From Myroides phaeus (GTDB taxonomy: Bacteria > Bacteroidota > Bacteroidia > Flavobacteriales > Flavobacteriaceae): DNA of 64,000 nt. This document shows, one piece after another, positions 19,897 to 29,750 of this stretch. The notes beneath the pieces were generated by a model. It saw nothing but the letters and a program-made list of their open reading frames with translations, made no database searches and was not told the origin of the DNA. The stretch spans positions 386,001 to 450,000 of the forward strand of contig NZ_CP047050.1 of the NCBI RefSeq assembly GCF_009799805.1. Reading direction: 5' to 3'. The stretch's first letter is position 1. Every line of letters begins with the position of its first letter. A program made the translations under genes and the position numbers.

Positions 19897-20526
19897 TTAT
19901 TTACTTAAATTTTCAACAATTCCTGCTACAGATCCTTCAGTTAACACTAAACTACCTGCGTTTAAAACAGCGTAAGTGCTTAATTCTGAGTTAGTTACAA
20001 CAGCAGACTTCTCTAAATTGCGTGATGACAAATATACATTATTATTTGATTCACCCAACACAAATAGAGATTTTTTATTTTCCAACCCTAAAGCATTCAA
20101 AACGTTAATGAATTTTTTAGTACTTGGTGCTTCGAAATTAAAGTCTTCAACAACGATTAAATTTGATTCTTTCATCATGATAGAGAAAGCAGATTTTCTC
20201 GCTAAACGTTTTAAACTTTTGTTTAATTTGAAAGAGTAGTTTCTCGGTCTTGGTCCGAAGATTCTTCCCCCTCCTCTGAAAACTGGAGACTTGATACTTC
20301 CCGCTCTCGCTGTACCAGTTCCTTTTTGTTTTTTAATCTTACGAGTACTACCAGATATCTCAGCTCTTTCTTTAGCTTTATGAGTACCTTGTCTTTGATT
20401 TGCTAAATATTGTTTAACATCAAGATATACTGCGTGATTGTTTGGTTCTATACCGAATACTGAATCTAAAAGTTCAACTTTTCTTCCAGTATCTTTTCCT
20501 GTGATATCTAAAACTTTTACTTCCAT
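19897..20526 (-). CDS. rplD: 50S ribosomal protein L4 (uL4)
   Basis: 209 residues. The extended loop inserted into the exit tunnel ([20 protein letters not shown], then [20 protein letters not shown]) is conserved. Its start overlaps the rplC stop by one base (TAATG at 20528-20524), indicating coupled translation. In gammaproteobacteria L4 represses the S10 operon through a leader; a hairpin in an unusually long gap just before rplC (21180-21215) could play a comparable role, unproven. Confidence 0.98.
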   Translation of the reverse strand: MEVKVLDITGKDTGRKVELLDSVFGIEPNNHAVYLDVKQYLANQRQGTHKAKERAEISGSTRKIKKQKGTGTARAGSIKSPVFRGGGRIFGPRPRNYSFKLNKSLKRLARKSAFSIMMKESNLIVVEDFNFEAPSTKKFINVLNALGLENKKSLFVLGESNNNVYLSSRNLEKSAVVTNSELSTYAVLNAGSLVLTEGSVAGIVENLSK

Positions 20527-21143
20527 TACTTCTGAACGATTACATAAGAGTTTTTGTGTCCAGGAATAGCTCCTTTAACAACAAGTAGATTTTTATCAGC
20601 AACTACTTTTAAAACTCTAAGGTTTTGTACTGTTACATTTACTCCTCCAGTTCTTCCCGCCATACGCATTCCTTTGAATACTCTTGATGGGTAAGAAGAA
20701 GCTCCTACAGATCCTGGTGCTCTTAAACGGTTCTTTTGTCCGTGAGTAACTTGACCTACTCCACCGAAACCGTGACGTTTAACAACCCCTTGGAATCCTT
20801 TTCCTTTAGACACACCTTGAACGTCTACAAATTCACCTTCAGCGAACAAATCAACAGTGATAACATCACCTAATTTGTAATCACCTTCGAATTCTTTGAT
20901 TTCAACAACTTTTCTTTTAGCAGATGTTCCAGCTTTCTTAAAGTGACCTAACTCAGCTTTAGTAGCATGTTTCTCTGTCTTGTCATCGAAACCAAGTTGT
21001 AACGCTTCATACCCGTCAACCTCATTGGTTCTGACTTGGGTAACGACATTTGGACCTAATTCGATTACTGTACAAGGAAGGTTTTTCCCGTTTTCATCGA
21101 AAATACTTGTCATGCCGATTTTTTTACCAATTAACCCAGACAT
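20526..21143 (-). CDS. rplC: 50S ribosomal protein L3 (uL3)
   Basis: 205 residues. [19 protein letters not shown] opens it and the central loop [20 protein letters not shown] with [18 protein letters not shown] reaches the peptidyl transferase centre. It is one of the first proteins to bind 23S rRNA. It is separated from rpsJ by 105 bases, a long gap for this cluster, and shares a base with rplD. Confidence 0.98.
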   Translation of the reverse strand: MSGLIGKKIGMTSIFDENGKNLPCTVIELGPNVVTQVRTNEVDGYEALQLGFDDKTEKHATKAELGHFKKAGTSAKRKVVEIKEFEGDYKLGDVITVDLFAEGEFVDVQGVSKGKGFQGVVKRHGFGGVGQVTHGQKNRLRAPGSVGASSYPSRVFKGMRMAGRTGGVNVTVQNLRVLKVVADKNLLVVKGAIPGHKNSYVIVQK

Positions 21144-21179
21144 AAATATTTATTTAAAATTTATTTTTCAATTTAAAAG

Positions 21180-21215
21180 AACTAAGTATTGAGGCAATTA
21201 CCTCAATACTTAGTT
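21180..21215 (-). promoter_or_regulatory. 15-bp perfect hairpin between rpsJ and rplC (candidate attenuator or leader)
   Basis: Arms 21180-21194 and 21201-21215 are exact complements with a 6-base loop. On the minus strand the stem is followed by CTTTT and then mixed AT, a weak terminator tail. No TAnnTTTG box follows before rplC, so transcription must read through from rpsL. It may be an attenuator, a processing site or a ribosomal protein binding leader. Confidence 0.6.
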
Positions 21216-21248
21216 ATAAAATTTTTGTTTCGAACTAAGCGTTATTTA

Positions 21249-21554
21249 TCACACTTTGATTTCAACTTCTACTCCACTTGGTAACTCTAATTTCATTAAA
21301 GCATCAATTGTTTTAGAAGATGAAGAATAGATATCTAACAATCTTTTGTAAGAACTTAATTCAAACTGCTCTCTTGCTTTTTTGTTCACGTGAGGAGAAC
21401 GAAGAACAGTAAATATTTTTTTGTGTGTTGGTAACGGAATTGGTCCTGTTACTACTGCACCTGTACTTTTTACAGTTTTTACGATTTTCTCAGCTGATTT
21501 ATCAACCAACATATGATCGTAAGATTTTAATTTTATTCTGATTTTTTGACTCAT
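21249..21554 (-). CDS. rpsJ: 30S ribosomal protein S10 (uS10)
   Basis: 101 residues: [20 protein letters not shown], then [20 protein letters not shown] and the signature [18 protein letters not shown]. Besides its place in the head of the 30S subunit, uS10 (NusE) takes part in transcription antitermination. It follows fusA after 16 bases, so the str and S10 blocks are joined; tufA, which lies between them in E. coli, is absent here. Confidence 0.98.
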   Translation of the reverse strand: MSQKIRIKLKSYDHMLVDKSAEKIVKTVKSTGAVVTGPIPLPTHKKIFTVLRSPHVNKKAREQFELSSYKRLLDIYSSSSKTIDALMKLELPSGVEVEIKV

Positions 21555-21570
21555 TTTTCTCTAACTAAGA

Positions 21571-23706
21571 TTATGCGTTTCCTTTAGCTTTTGCAATAAC
21601 TCCTTCAGAAATATTAGAAGGTGTTTCTGCATAATGAGAGAACTCCATTGTAGAAGTAGCTCTACCTGATGATAATGTTCTTAATGTAGTAACATAACCA
21701 AACATTTCTGATAATGGAACTGAAGCTTTAACAACTTTAGAACCAGCTCTATCATCCATGCTATTGATTTGTCCACGACGACGGTTTAAGTCACCTACAA
21801 TATCACCCATGTTTTCTTCTGGAGTTAACACTTCTAACTTCATAATTGGCTCAAGAATAACAGCTCCTGCAGCTTTTGCAGACTCTTTATATCCCATTTT
21901 AGCAGCTAATTCGAAAGATAAAGCATCAGAGTCAACTGCGTGGAAAGATCCATCAGTTAAAGTAACTTTCATAGAATCCATTTCGAATCCTGCTAAAGGT
22001 CCTTGTTTCATTGCTTCTCTAAATCCTTTTTCTACTGAAGGAATATATTCTTTTGGTACGTTACCACCTTTAACCTCATTAACGAATTGTAATCCAACTG
22101 CTGGTTTACCATCAACGTCTTCTGCAGGTCCAATTTTGAAAACGATATCAGCGAATTTACCACGTCCACCAGATTGTTTTTTATAAACTTCTCTGTGTTG
22201 TGCATCACGTGTAAGAGCCTCTTTGTACTCTACCTGTGGTTCACCTTGGTTAACTTCTACTTTAAACTCACGTTTCATACGGTCGATTAACACGTCTAAG
22301 TGTAACTCTCCCATACCAGAAATTACTGTTTGTCCAGAAGCATGGTCAGTTTTCACTGTGAACGTTGGATCTTCCTCAGCTAATTTAGCTAAAGCAGTAC
22401 CCATTCTATCCATATCCGCTTTTGTTTTTGGCTCAATAGCGATACCAATTACAGGATCTGGGAAAATCATACTTTCTAAAACGATTGGGTTTTTCTCATC
22501 ACATAGAGTATCTCCAGTTTTGATATCTTTAAACCCTACAGCAGCTCCAATATCTCCAGCCTCAATATATTCGATTGGATTTTGTTTGTTAGCGTGCATT
22601 TGGTAGATACGAGAAATACGCTCTTTATTACCAGAACGAGTATTCAATACGTAAGAACCTGCATCTAAGTGTCCTGAATAAGTTCTAAAGAAAGCTAAAC
22701 GACCTACGAATGGGTCAGTAGCAATTTTAAACGCTAATGCAGAGAACGGCTCTGTTACAGATGGTTTACGTACGATTGGCTCTTCAGTATCAGGATCTGT
22801 TCCTTCAATACCTTCCTTGTCCATTGGAGAAGGTAAGTAACGACAAACAGCATCTAACATAAACTGAACACCTTTGTTTTTGAATGAAGATCCACAAGTC
22901 ATTGGAATGATACTCATATCCAAAGTTGCAGCTCTTAATGCAGCGTGGATTTCGTCCTCAGAAATTGATTCCTCATCCATCATATATTTTTCTAAAAGGT
23001 TTTCGTCATAAGCCGCAACCTCTTCGATTAATTGACCTCTGTATTGTTTAACATCATCAACCATGTCAGCAGGAATCTCAACAACATCAAATGTAGAACC
23101 GTGGTTCTCATCGTGCCATACGATTGCTCTGTTTTTAACTAAGTCAACGATACCTCTAAAATCAGCTTCATCACCAATTGGTAAAACAATCGGCACTGCA
23201 TTTGATTTCAACATATCTTTAACTTGCTGACAAACAGCTAAGAAGTTAGCACCTTGACGGTCCATTTTATTTACAAACCCCATACGAGGTACTTTGTAAT
23301 TATCAGCTAATCTCCAGTTAGTTTCTGATTGAGGCTCAACACCATCAACAGCACTAAATAAGAATACTAATCCATCTAATACACGTAAAGAACGGTTAAC
23401 CTCTACTGTAAAGTCAACGTGTCCTGGAGTATCAATAATATTGAAGTGGTATTCCATTGAATCAGGCAATTTTGCCCCTTGATTCGTTGGGAAACTCCAA
23501 GTACAAGTAGTTGCAGCTGAAGTAATTGTAATACCTCTTTCTGCTTCTTGCTCCATCCAGTCCATAGTAGCAGATCCTTCGTGAGTCTCTCCCATTTTAT
23601 GGTTTTTACCTGTATAGAACAAAATACGCTCTGTAGTAGTTGTTTTACCAGCATCGATGTGAGCAGCGATACCAATATTTCTTGTATATTTTAAATCTCT
23701 TGCCAT
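21571..23706 (-). CDS. fusA: Elongation factor G
   Basis: 711 residues, a translocation GTPase. The G domain contains [16 protein letters not shown] (about 14-29), the switch [24 protein letters not shown] and [10 protein letters not shown]. Domains II-V follow, with the domain IV segment ending [20 protein letters not shown]. The length matches canonical EF-G (E. coli 704), and it lies in the str operon between rpsG and rpsJ, so it is the translocation factor rather than a tetracycline-resistance or recycling paralogue. Confidence 0.98.
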   Translation of the reverse strand: MARDLKYTRNIGIAAHIDAGKTTTTERILFYTGKNHKMGETHEGSATMDWMEQEAERGITITSAATTCTWSFPTNQGAKLPDSMEYHFNIIDTPGHVDFTVEVNRSLRVLDGLVFLFSAVDGVEPQSETNWRLADNYKVPRMGFVNKMDRQGANFLAVCQQVKDMLKSNAVPIVLPIGDEADFRGIVDLVKNRAIVWHDENHGSTFDVVEIPADMVDDVKQYRGQLIEEVAAYDENLLEKYMMDEESISEDEIHAALRAATLDMSIIPMTCGSSFKNKGVQFMLDAVCRYLPSPMDKEGIEGTDPDTEEPIVRKPSVTEPFSALAFKIATDPFVGRLAFFRTYSGHLDAGSYVLNTRSGNKERISRIYQMHANKQNPIEYIEAGDIGAAVGFKDIKTGDTLCDEKNPIVLESMIFPDPVIGIAIEPKTKADMDRMGTALAKLAEEDPTFTVKTDHASGQTVISGMGELHLDVLIDRMKREFKVEVNQGEPQVEYKEALTRDAQHREVYKKQSGGRGKFADIVFKIGPAEDVDGKPAVGLQFVNEVKGGNVPKEYIPSVEKGFREAMKQGPLAGFEMDSMKVTLTDGSFHAVDSDALSFELAAKMGYKESAKAAGAVILEPIMKLEVLTPEENMGDIVGDLNRRRGQINSMDDRAGSKVVKASVPLSEMFGYVTTLRTLSSGRATSTMEFSHYAETPSNISEGVIAKAKGNA

Positions 23707-23727
23707 TGTATATAGTTTCTGTATGGA

Positions 23728-24204
23728 TTAAAATCTAAAGTGAGAGAATGCTTTATTAGCTTCAGCCATTTTATGAGTATCCATTCTCTTTTTAACAGCA
23801 GCTCCTTCTTCTTTAGCAGCAGCTAAAATTTCAGATGCTAATCTTGCAGCCATAGATTTCTCATTTCTTTTTCTCGCATACAAAATCATCCATTTCATTG
23901 CCATAGAGATCTTTCTATCCGGACGAATTTGCATTGGAATTTGGAATGTTGCTCCACCAACACGACGAGAACGAACCTCTACGTGTGGCATAACGTTAGT
24001 TAATGCATCTTTCCAAACATCTAATGAAGTTTTTTCTTCATCTTGTTTCTTTTCTTCTACGATTTCTAAAGCATCATAGAAAACTTTAAACGCTGTAGAC
24101 TTTTTTCCATCCCACATCAAGTTATTAACGAAACGAGTTACTAACTGGTCATTAAATTTTGGATCTGGTAAAAGAGGTCTCTTTTTAGCCTGTCTTTTTC
24201 TCAT
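23728..24204 (-). CDS. rpsG: 30S ribosomal protein S7 (uS7)
   Basis: 158 residues. [19 protein letters not shown] opens it, followed by the signature [18 protein letters not shown], the beta-hairpin region [17 protein letters not shown] and [20 protein letters not shown]. uS7 organises the head of the 30S subunit and contacts E-site tRNA. It follows rpsL after 25 bases. Confidence 0.98.
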   Translation of the reverse strand: MRKRQAKKRPLLPDPKFNDQLVTRFVNNLMWDGKKSTAFKVFYDALEIVEEKKQDEEKTSLDVWKDALTNVMPHVEVRSRRVGGATFQIPMQIRPDRKISMAMKWMILYARKRNEKSMAARLASEILAAAKEEGAAVKKRMDTHKMAEANKAFSHFRF

Positions 24205-24229
24205 GTCTGTTTCTTAAACGTTTATACGA

Positions 24230-24610
24230 TTATTTTTTGTCTTTAGGGCGTTTAGCACCATATTTAGATCTTCTTTGAGTTCTACCGCTTACTCCTGCAG
24301 TATCCAAAGCTCCACGAACGATGTGGTATCTAACACCTGGTAAGTCTTTCACCCTTCCACCTCTAACTAATACTATCGAGTGCTCTTGTAAATTGTGTCC
24401 TTCTCCTGGGATGTAAGCGTTTACTTCATTACCATTTGTCAAACGTACCCTTGCAACTTTACGCATTGCAGAGTTAGGTTTTTTTGGTGTAGTAGTATAA
24501 ACACGCGTACAAACACCTCTTCTTTGAGGACAAGAATCCAAAGCAACCGATTTACTCTTCTTAGTCAATTGGGTTCTCCCTGTTCTTACTAATTGTTGAA
24601 TTGTTGGCAT
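24230..24610 (-). CDS. rpsL: 30S ribosomal protein S12 (uS12)
   Basis: 126 residues, first gene of the long ribosomal cluster. The decoding-centre loops [17 protein letters not shown] and [20 protein letters not shown] carry Lys at both positions where changes give streptomycin resistance in other bacteria, so this allele has the sensitive-type residues. Its promoter is a clear TTG-N19-TAnnTTTG at 24693-24664. No Shine-Dalgarno sequence precedes the ATG. Confidence 0.98.
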   Translation of the reverse strand: MPTIQQLVRTGRTQLTKKSKSVALDSCPQRRGVCTRVYTTTPKKPNSAMRKVARVRLTNGNEVNAYIPGEGHNLQEHSIVLVRGGRVKDLPGVRYHIVRGALDTAGVSGRTQRRSKYGAKRPKDKK

Positions 24611-25034
24611 AATGTTTATTAATAATTTCTACAATATATTATTCCGCACTATATACGGGGTTGCAAATGTATAACTATTTTTTAATTATTCAAATCTCAA
24701 AACACTAATTTTCAACAGAATTAATTTTTTTTACCTATTCCTTTTAATACAAAAAAGAACGTGTTTATCCTGAGCGTTTTTCAAACCCCCATATTACTTA
24801 GATTTATCCTGTATTTTTAGTTTTTAATAGAAATACTTTTTGCATATTCAATATAAGAAAAATAATCGTCAAAACCAAAAAAACATCTTATTTAAGCTTT
24901 TTACATTGTCAAAAAAAAACCTAAAATTGAATACAAAAATCTAAAAAACAACATTTTACAAAAAAACAAAACACAAAAAACATTCCAATAATTCTCTCTC
25001 CTTATAATATAGAGAGCATTTAAACTTTCTTGTA
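24611..25034. other. Divergent intergenic region rpsL/rlmB
   Basis: About 420 bases between the leftward ribosomal cluster and rightward rlmB, holding the rpsL promoter and its roughly 50-base leader. The rest is very AT-rich with A and T runs. Near the right end CTCTC and GAGAG flank an AT-only stretch (about 24994-25018), a weak hairpin at most. I see no gene. Confidence 0.6.
24664..24693 (-). promoter_or_regulatory. Main promoter of the str-S10-spc-alpha cluster (TTG-N19-TACATTTG)
   Basis: The -33 TTG is at 24693-24691 and the -7 TACATTTG at 24671-24664, spaced by 19 bases, an exact Bacteroidota housekeeping promoter 53 bases before rpsL. It is the only clear promoter found for the whole run from rpsL to rplQ. 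Confidence 0.85.
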
Positions 25035-25063
25035 TTGTTGAACACAAAATATATTTACCTTTG
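25035..25063 (+). promoter_or_regulatory. Promoter of rlmB (TTG-N18-TACCTTTG)
   Basis: TTG at 25035-25037 and TACCTTTG at 25056-25063. The -7 box ends only 4 bases before the rlmB ATG at 25068, so the transcript would be leaderless or nearly so. Confidence 0.7.
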
Positions 25064-25067
25064 CAAA

Positions 25068-25802
25068 ATGGAACAGGACAATCAAATATTTGGTATTCGC
25101 GCAATTATCGAAGCCATAGAAGCAGGAAAAGACATTGATAAAGTTTTTATTCAGAAAGACGCTCAAGGTGAGCTAATGAATGAACTTATCAAAAACTTAA
25201 AAAAGAATAATATTAATTTTTCATATGTACCTATTGAAAAATTAAACAGACTTACTAAAAAGAATCACCAAGGTGCTATTGCTAACATTGCCCCTATTGC
25301 ATTTGTTGCTTTAGAAACTTTAGTTGAATCTGTTTTAGAGAAAAAAGATAAACCTCTATTCCTTATTTTAGACCAATTATCAGATGCTCGTAATTTTGGA
25401 GCTATTATACGTACTGCTGTATGTTGTGGTGCTGACGGAATCATCGTTGGTAAAAATGGTGCTGCTCCAGTAAATGGAGATACTGTTAAAACATCTGCTG
25501 GTGCTGTTTTTAATATTCCTATTTGTAAAGTTGATCACATTAAAGATGCTGTATTCTATTTACAAGGTTCTGGTGTAATCACTTTAGGAGCTACTGAAAA
25601 AGCTGAGAAAGAAATTTACGACGTAGATCTAAACGTACCTTTAGCTATTATTATGGGTAGTGAAGATAAAGGAATCAACCCTTCTGTATTAAAAATCATC
25701 GACGAGAAAGCAAAACTACCGATGTTTAGTGTAATTGATTCATTAAACGTATCTGTTGCTTGTGGTGCTTTCTTGTATGAAACTATCAGACAAAGAAGAT
25801 AA
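25068..25802 (+). CDS. rlmB: 23S rRNA 2'-O-ribose methyltransferase, RlmB (TrmH/SpoU) family
   Basis: 244 residues. An N-terminal substrate-binding domain (GIRAIIEAIEAGKDIDKVFI, NHQGAIANI) precedes the SPOUT knot domain with its three motifs: DQLSDARNFGAIIRTA, PLAIIMGSEDKGI and SLNVSVACGAFLYE. The family methylates G2251 of 23S rRNA in the peptidyl transferase P-loop. The frame extends upstream to a TTG at 25035, but the promoter -7 box lies between that and the ATG at 25068, which gives MEQDNQIFGIRAI as in homologues. Confidence 0.92.
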   Translation: MEQDNQIFGIRAIIEAIEAGKDIDKVFIQKDAQGELMNELIKNLKKNNINFSYVPIEKLNRLTKKNHQGAIANIAPIAFVALETLVESVLEKKDKPLFLILDQLSDARNFGAIIRTAVCCGADGIIVGKNGAAPVNGDTVKTSAGAVFNIPICKVDHIKDAVFYLQGSGVITLGATEKAEKEIYDVDLNVPLAIIMGSEDKGINPSVLKIIDEKAKLPMFSVIDSLNVSVACGAFLYETIRQRR

Positions 25803-25803
25803 T

Positions 25804-26847
25804 TTGAAAAAGACTAAACTACAAAAGAAACCTAATTTTCCAGTTAATCAAGAACTTGAAGCGTACTTAGAAAAATACAACCGTATTACTAAGACCAGTA
25901 TTTTCTATGATGACTTAATGCGCTTTTGTGGTTTTATCAATTTAGAAGATTCTAAAGGAAATGATACACTTTGGTTAAGAGTTTATTATCCTGAACACGA
26001 ATACAAAGAAATTGAAGCAAGTCTAACAAAAATATACACTTTACTTCATTCTGATGGAGATGAACAAACATTGCCATTCTTAACAATTGACAGCATTGAC
26101 TTTTGTTCGTTTGGCAATTCAAAACCCTTTAGAATTAAAGTAAGAAATATTCTGAATGACAACTTTACAAATCTTTATATAAAAAGAGCCGATGCTTCAA
26201 GAATATACGGGTTAGAATTAGAAGAGATGCTCTCTCCTTACCCAATGAACTTTTTGGTTTATAAGGAAACTTTAATTGAAGAGCACATCTTAGGAATTCC
26301 TGCTGATGTGTTTATAAAAGACCACTTGCCAAAATGTACTGAATTAGAAAAAGCACAAATCTCTAAAGAGTTTGTAAAGTTCAATGAAAGATGTCTACTT
26401 GGCTTATTAGGTGATATGAGATCGTATAATTACGTTATCATTCCTACCCACGATTTTGACCAAGTAGTTTATAGAATACGTCCTATTGACTTTGATCAGC
26501 AAAATTATGAAGGCAATTTAAAGTTTTATATGCCCCAGTTTTTCAAAGAAAATAGTACGGTAGTTATGATGGTTTTAGACAAACTAAAAGACAATTCAAT
26601 AGAACAGTATCGAAAAGAAGTCCGTTCCGTTTTAGTCAGAAGAGTTTTGAGTAACAAAGAACGATTTGATGACCTAATTGAGGTAATGAAAAAAGACACC
26701 ATTTCAACTCTCGAAAATATAGATCATCTCAAACTCGATTTGTACAACTTGAGCAAAGACAAACAATTTAAATACTGCTCTAATATGGGAGAAATATTAG
26801 AGACTATGATAAACTATGTCATTAAAAATTATAAAAGCGTCTTTTAA
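25804..26847 (+). CDS. Conserved protein of unknown function following rlmB
   Basis: I do not recognise a named family. The product has about 347 residues, is soluble-looking with no signal peptide or membrane segment, and is rich in charged residues. A Lys-rich start (KKTKLQKKPNFP) leads to segments such as SIDFCSFGNSKPFRIKVRN, GLLGDMRSYNYVIIP and YRIRPIDFDQQNY; the last resembles the kinase-like folds that hold a DFD or DFDQ metal site, but this is only a resemblance. The frame opens at 25756 inside rlmB; the TTG at 25804, one base after the rlmB stop, is the likely start, with ATG 25777 as the alternative. It is coupled to rlmB and ends in a shared terminator. Confidence 0.75.
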   Translation: MKKTKLQKKPNFPVNQELEAYLEKYNRITKTSIFYDDLMRFCGFINLEDSKGNDTLWLRVYYPEHEYKEIEASLTKIYTLLHSDGDEQTLPFLTIDSIDFCSFGNSKPFRIKVRNILNDNFTNLYIKRADASRIYGLELEEMLSPYPMNFLVYKETLIEEHILGIPADVFIKDHLPKCTELEKAQISKEFVKFNERCLLGLLGDMRSYNYVIIPTHDFDQVVYRIRPIDFDQQNYEGNLKFYMPQFFKENSTVVMMVLDKLKDNSIEQYRKEVRSVLVRRVLSNKERFDDLIEVMKKDTISTLENIDHLKLDLYNLSKDKQFKYCSNMGEILETMINYVIKNYKSVF

Positions 26848-26860
26848 CGAAGACGCTTTT
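26833..26860. terminator. Bidirectional terminator between the rlmB operon and the rhomboid gene
   Basis: An 11-bp stem AAAAGCGTCTT/AAGACGCTTTT with a 6-base loop that contains the stop codon of the upstream gene; T-rich on the plus side, A-rich on the other. It serves both converging genes. Confidence 0.8.
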
Positions 26861-26877
26861 TTATTTTGATCTTGTTA

Positions 26878-27705
26878 CTATTTAGTAATCTCTCTTTTAT
26901 CAAGAGCAATCATCAACAACTTAATTAACTCTTCTTGCAAATCCTTATTTTGTTTTATAGGATATAGCTTATTATATATAATGGGTAACGAAGAACGAAA
27001 AGGATTCTTATAATCTCTTTCAACAACTACTTCTTTGGGAATTATTATAAAATTCCCATTTTTATCAAAGCATTGCATAAATGAATCTTTACTCTCATCA
27101 TAATCAGGTTTTTGCCACTCGTATTTGTAATACTTTTCAGGCATATCTGGATTAGACAAAACAAAACTCAATATTAAACCAGTTATAAAACCACTTAAAT
27201 GTCCTTCCCAAGAAATCCCTTCTTCTATCTCTGGAAACATATACCAGACAGTACCACCATACAAAACAACTATTACTAAAGACAAAGCCATCAATCTAAA
27301 ATATCTGGTTTGTACTCCTTTAAAAAAGATAAAGCTCACTAAAACATAAACCAAACCACTCGCCCCTATGTGAAAGCTCTCTCTTGCTATTAGCCAAGTA
27401 CCAATACCCGAAAGTATAATACCAAAGCCAAGTACAGCCCATACTTGTTTTTTATAGAAGTATTGAAGTAACGTTAGCAATACAAATAATGCAGCTGAAT
27501 TGTTATATAAATGCTTTAACCCTCCGTGAATAAAAGGACTAAACAGAATACCTCGCAAGCCGCTCAAAGTACGAGGATAAACACCATACCTATATAATTC
27601 TAAATAGTAGGTCCAATCAGCCCAGTAAACACCCCATATAATTACCACAGCAAAAAGAGGTAATAACAAAAGCGAAATTGTAAAGGGTGGATTCTTTTGA
27701 TTCAT
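26878..27705 (-). CDS. Rhomboid family intramembrane serine protease
   Basis: 275 residues with about six transmembrane helices in the first 195. Rhomboid landmarks are the helix-2 HGGLKHLYNNSAAL, the catalytic Ser in HIGASGLVYVL and the catalytic His in SWEGHLSGFITGLIL. Rhomboids cleave membrane-spanning substrates within the lipid bilayer. A soluble C-terminal tail of about 80 residues follows with KNPFRSSLPIIYNKL; its role is not clear. It converges on the rlmB operon. No TAnnTTTG box is seen upstream. Confidence 0.9.
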   Translation of the reverse strand: MNQKNPPFTISLLLLPLFAVVIIWGVYWADWTYYLELYRYGVYPRTLSGLRGILFSPFIHGGLKHLYNNSAALFVLLTLLQYFYKKQVWAVLGFGIILSGIGTWLIARESFHIGASGLVYVLVSFIFFKGVQTRYFRLMALSLVIVVLYGGTVWYMFPEIEEGISWEGHLSGFITGLILSFVLSNPDMPEKYYKYEWQKPDYDESKDSFMQCFDKNGNFIIIPKEVVVERDYKNPFRSSLPIIYNKLYPIKQNKDLQEELIKLLMIALDKREITK

Positions 27706-28402
27706 CCTCCTAATTTAGTAACTATTGTGAATATTAAATAACAAAAGAAACTTTAATTGTAATTCTTGATCATATCTATCAATTAAAGCAAAAGCCAACT
27801 TCTTAATATCTTAAAACTACCTTTATAAACAGCTCTCCCCCCTCATCAACAAAGGAACTACTATAATTAAACTCACATTCAACACTCCCTTAAACAAACC
27901 ATTGACAATATCTTAAAATAGTATTCTCTGACTCTCATCTGAGAATTCTCCGTGTTTACACGGGTTGAGGGCCTTAAAGTCGGACCATTGTCCGACAATA
28001 CTCAGACACCCCTCAGATAATTCTATAAAAAATCTACAAGAAATATTGCATAAGATAAATCTGTTAATCTCCGTACTTAAAGGGCTTACGGATAAATAAC
28101 TCTAAAAAACAGACTCAAAAAAGTAAAATAATATTGTTCTATAAAAGTAATATTATCTCTAAAATAGCACTTATAATCTTTAAAAACAGGCATTTTTTTG
28201 ACTAAAAAAGTATTTACAAGTCCAGTTTTTAAACAAAAACACGTTTAAGATTAGCTTTTTTTATTTAAAATAAATCATCGCATTCAGCACTATACAGCTA
28301 ATTAGCAATCACAATTGATGCTTCCAGTCATTAAAGTTTTCTGTTTTTAAACATATTCAATCACAACTAAAAGCTGTTGATTTAATCATAATAAACAGAT
28401 TG
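27706..28402. other. Long divergent intergenic region rhomboid/rarA
   Basis: About 700 bases without a credible reading frame. The centre (27937-28018) holds a GC-richer palindromic element listed separately. Elsewhere it is AT-rich; a small CCGTA/TACGG inverted repeat is near 28060-28080 and AATATT repeats near 28130-28155. The rarA promoter lies at the right end. Confidence 0.6.
27937..28018. repeat. Palindromic intergenic element A
   Basis: ATCTGAG (27937-27943) pairs with CTCAGAT (28012-28018) and encloses two hairpins: CCGTG/CACGG (27950-27963) and GTCGGAC/GTCCGAC (27979-27996) with a CATT loop. The minus strand of 27983-27999 matches 16 of 17 bases of 61426-61442 in element C. It could be a structured RNA, a protein-binding site or a small repeat element. 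Confidence 0.6.
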
Positions 28403-28434
28403 TTGATGAAGTTTAAAAAAGCGTTGTATTTTTG
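28403..28434 (+). promoter_or_regulatory. Promoter of rarA (TTG-N21-TATTTTTG)
   Basis: TTG at 28403-28405 and TATTTTTG at 28427-28434, spaced 21 bases. The G closing the -7 box is also the first base of a GTG that could be mistaken for the gene start. Confidence 0.75.
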
Positions 28435-28460
28435 TGAATAAAGTTATTAAGAAAGATACT

Positions 28461-29738
28461 ATGGAAGCACCTTTAGCAGAGAGAGTCAGACCGCATTCAT
28501 TAGAAGATTATATCAGTCAATCCCATTTAGTGGGAGAAACAGGTATTCTGACCAATCAATTGAAAATGGGATTTATTCCTTCCCTTATCTTTTGGGGACC
28601 TCCTGGTACTGGTAAAACTACATTAGCGGAAATTATAGCTAAAGAAAGTGAACGTCCTTTCTATGTATTAAGTGCTATCAATGCTGGGGTAAAAGATATT
28701 CGTGAAGTAATTGATAAAGCTAAACAAAATACAGGCTTATTTGCTGCTCGAAATCCAATCTTATTTATTGATGAGATCCATCGTTTTAGCAAATCTCAAC
28801 AAGACTCATTGCTTGCTGCGGTTGAACGTGGATGGGTAACTCTAATTGGTGCAACCACAGAAAATCCAAGTTTTGAAGTAATACCTGCTTTACTTTCAAG
28901 ATGCCAGGTTTACACCCTTAATGCTTTCACCAAAGAAGATTTAAACGCACTACTTATTCGAGCTATTGCTAAAGACAAATTTTTACAATCAAAAGAGATA
29001 ACCTTAAAAGAAACAGAAGCTCTTTTTAGATTATCTGGTGGTGATGGCCGTAAACTTTTGAACACATTTGAACTTATTGTCAACGCAACAACGGATGACA
29101 AGATTGAAATCAACAATGAAATGGTTATGAAGGTTGTTCAAAAAAATACTGTTTTGTATGACAAAACTGGTGAACAACATTATGATATCATTTCAGCATT
29201 CATCAAGTCAATTAGAGGAAGTGATCCTAATGGTGCAGTTTATTGGTTAGCAAGAATGATTGAAGGAGGTGAAGATGTAAAGTTCATTGCAAGGAGGCTT
29301 GTTATTTCTGCATCTGAAGATATCGGAAATGCAAATCCTACTGCTTTAATTATGGCAACAAATACATTCCAAGCTGTTTCTGTTATTGGTTATCCTGAAA
29401 GTAGAATATTACTAAGCCAATGCGCTATTTATTTAGCTACATCACCTAAAAGTAATTCAACTTATTTAGCTATTGGAAAAGCACAACAAGTAGTAAAACA
29501 AACTGGCGATTTATCGATTCCTATTCACTTAAGAAATGCCCCAACTAAATTAATGAAAGAATTAGGTTATGGTGAGGACTACAAATACTCACACGATTAT
29601 TCTGGCAACTTCGTAGAGCAAGAATACTTACCTAATGAGATTAGTGGTCTTGTACTTTATGAACCTGGCGATAATAGCAGAGAAAAGAGTACTCGTGAAT
29701 TCTTGAAAAACAGATGGCAGATAAAATATAACTATTAA
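28461..29738 (+). CDS. rarA: Replication-associated recombination protein A (RarA/MgsA AAA+ ATPase)
   Basis: 425 residues. The AAA+ core has Walker [13 protein letters not shown], Walker [11 protein letters not shown], sensor 1 [12 protein letters not shown] and the Arg finger region LLSRCQVY. The C-terminal MgsA domain includes [20 protein letters not shown] and [17 protein letters not shown]. RarA is a clamp-loader-like ATPase acting at stalled replication forks. The frame opens at a GTG at 28434, but that codon is part of the -7 box, so the ATG at 28461 ([11 protein letters not shown]) is the start. Confidence 0.95.
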   Translation: MEAPLAERVRPHSLEDYISQSHLVGETGILTNQLKMGFIPSLIFWGPPGTGKTTLAEIIAKESERPFYVLSAINAGVKDIREVIDKAKQNTGLFAARNPILFIDEIHRFSKSQQDSLLAAVERGWVTLIGATTENPSFEVIPALLSRCQVYTLNAFTKEDLNALLIRAIAKDKFLQSKEITLKETEALFRLSGGDGRKLLNTFELIVNATTDDKIEINNEMVMKVVQKNTVLYDKTGEQHYDIISAFIKSIRGSDPNGAVYWLARMIEGGEDVKFIARRLVISASEDIGNANPTALIMATNTFQAVSVIGYPESRILLSQCAIYLATSPKSNSTYLAIGKAQQVVKQTGDLSIPIHLRNAPTKLMKELGYGEDYKYSHDYSGNFVEQEYLPNEISGLVLYEPGDNSREKSTREFLKNRWQIKYNY

Positions 29739-29750
29739 GACTATAATTAT

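Noticed and set aside
24901..25104. A minus-strand frame of 67 codons across the rlmB start.
   Set aside because: Low-complexity, Phe/Cys-rich, overlaps the rlmB promoter and start on the opposite strand; no signals.
28434..28460. GTG start for rarA at 28434.
   Set aside because: The G of the GTG is the last base of the -7 box; the ATG at 28461 gives the conserved N-terminus.
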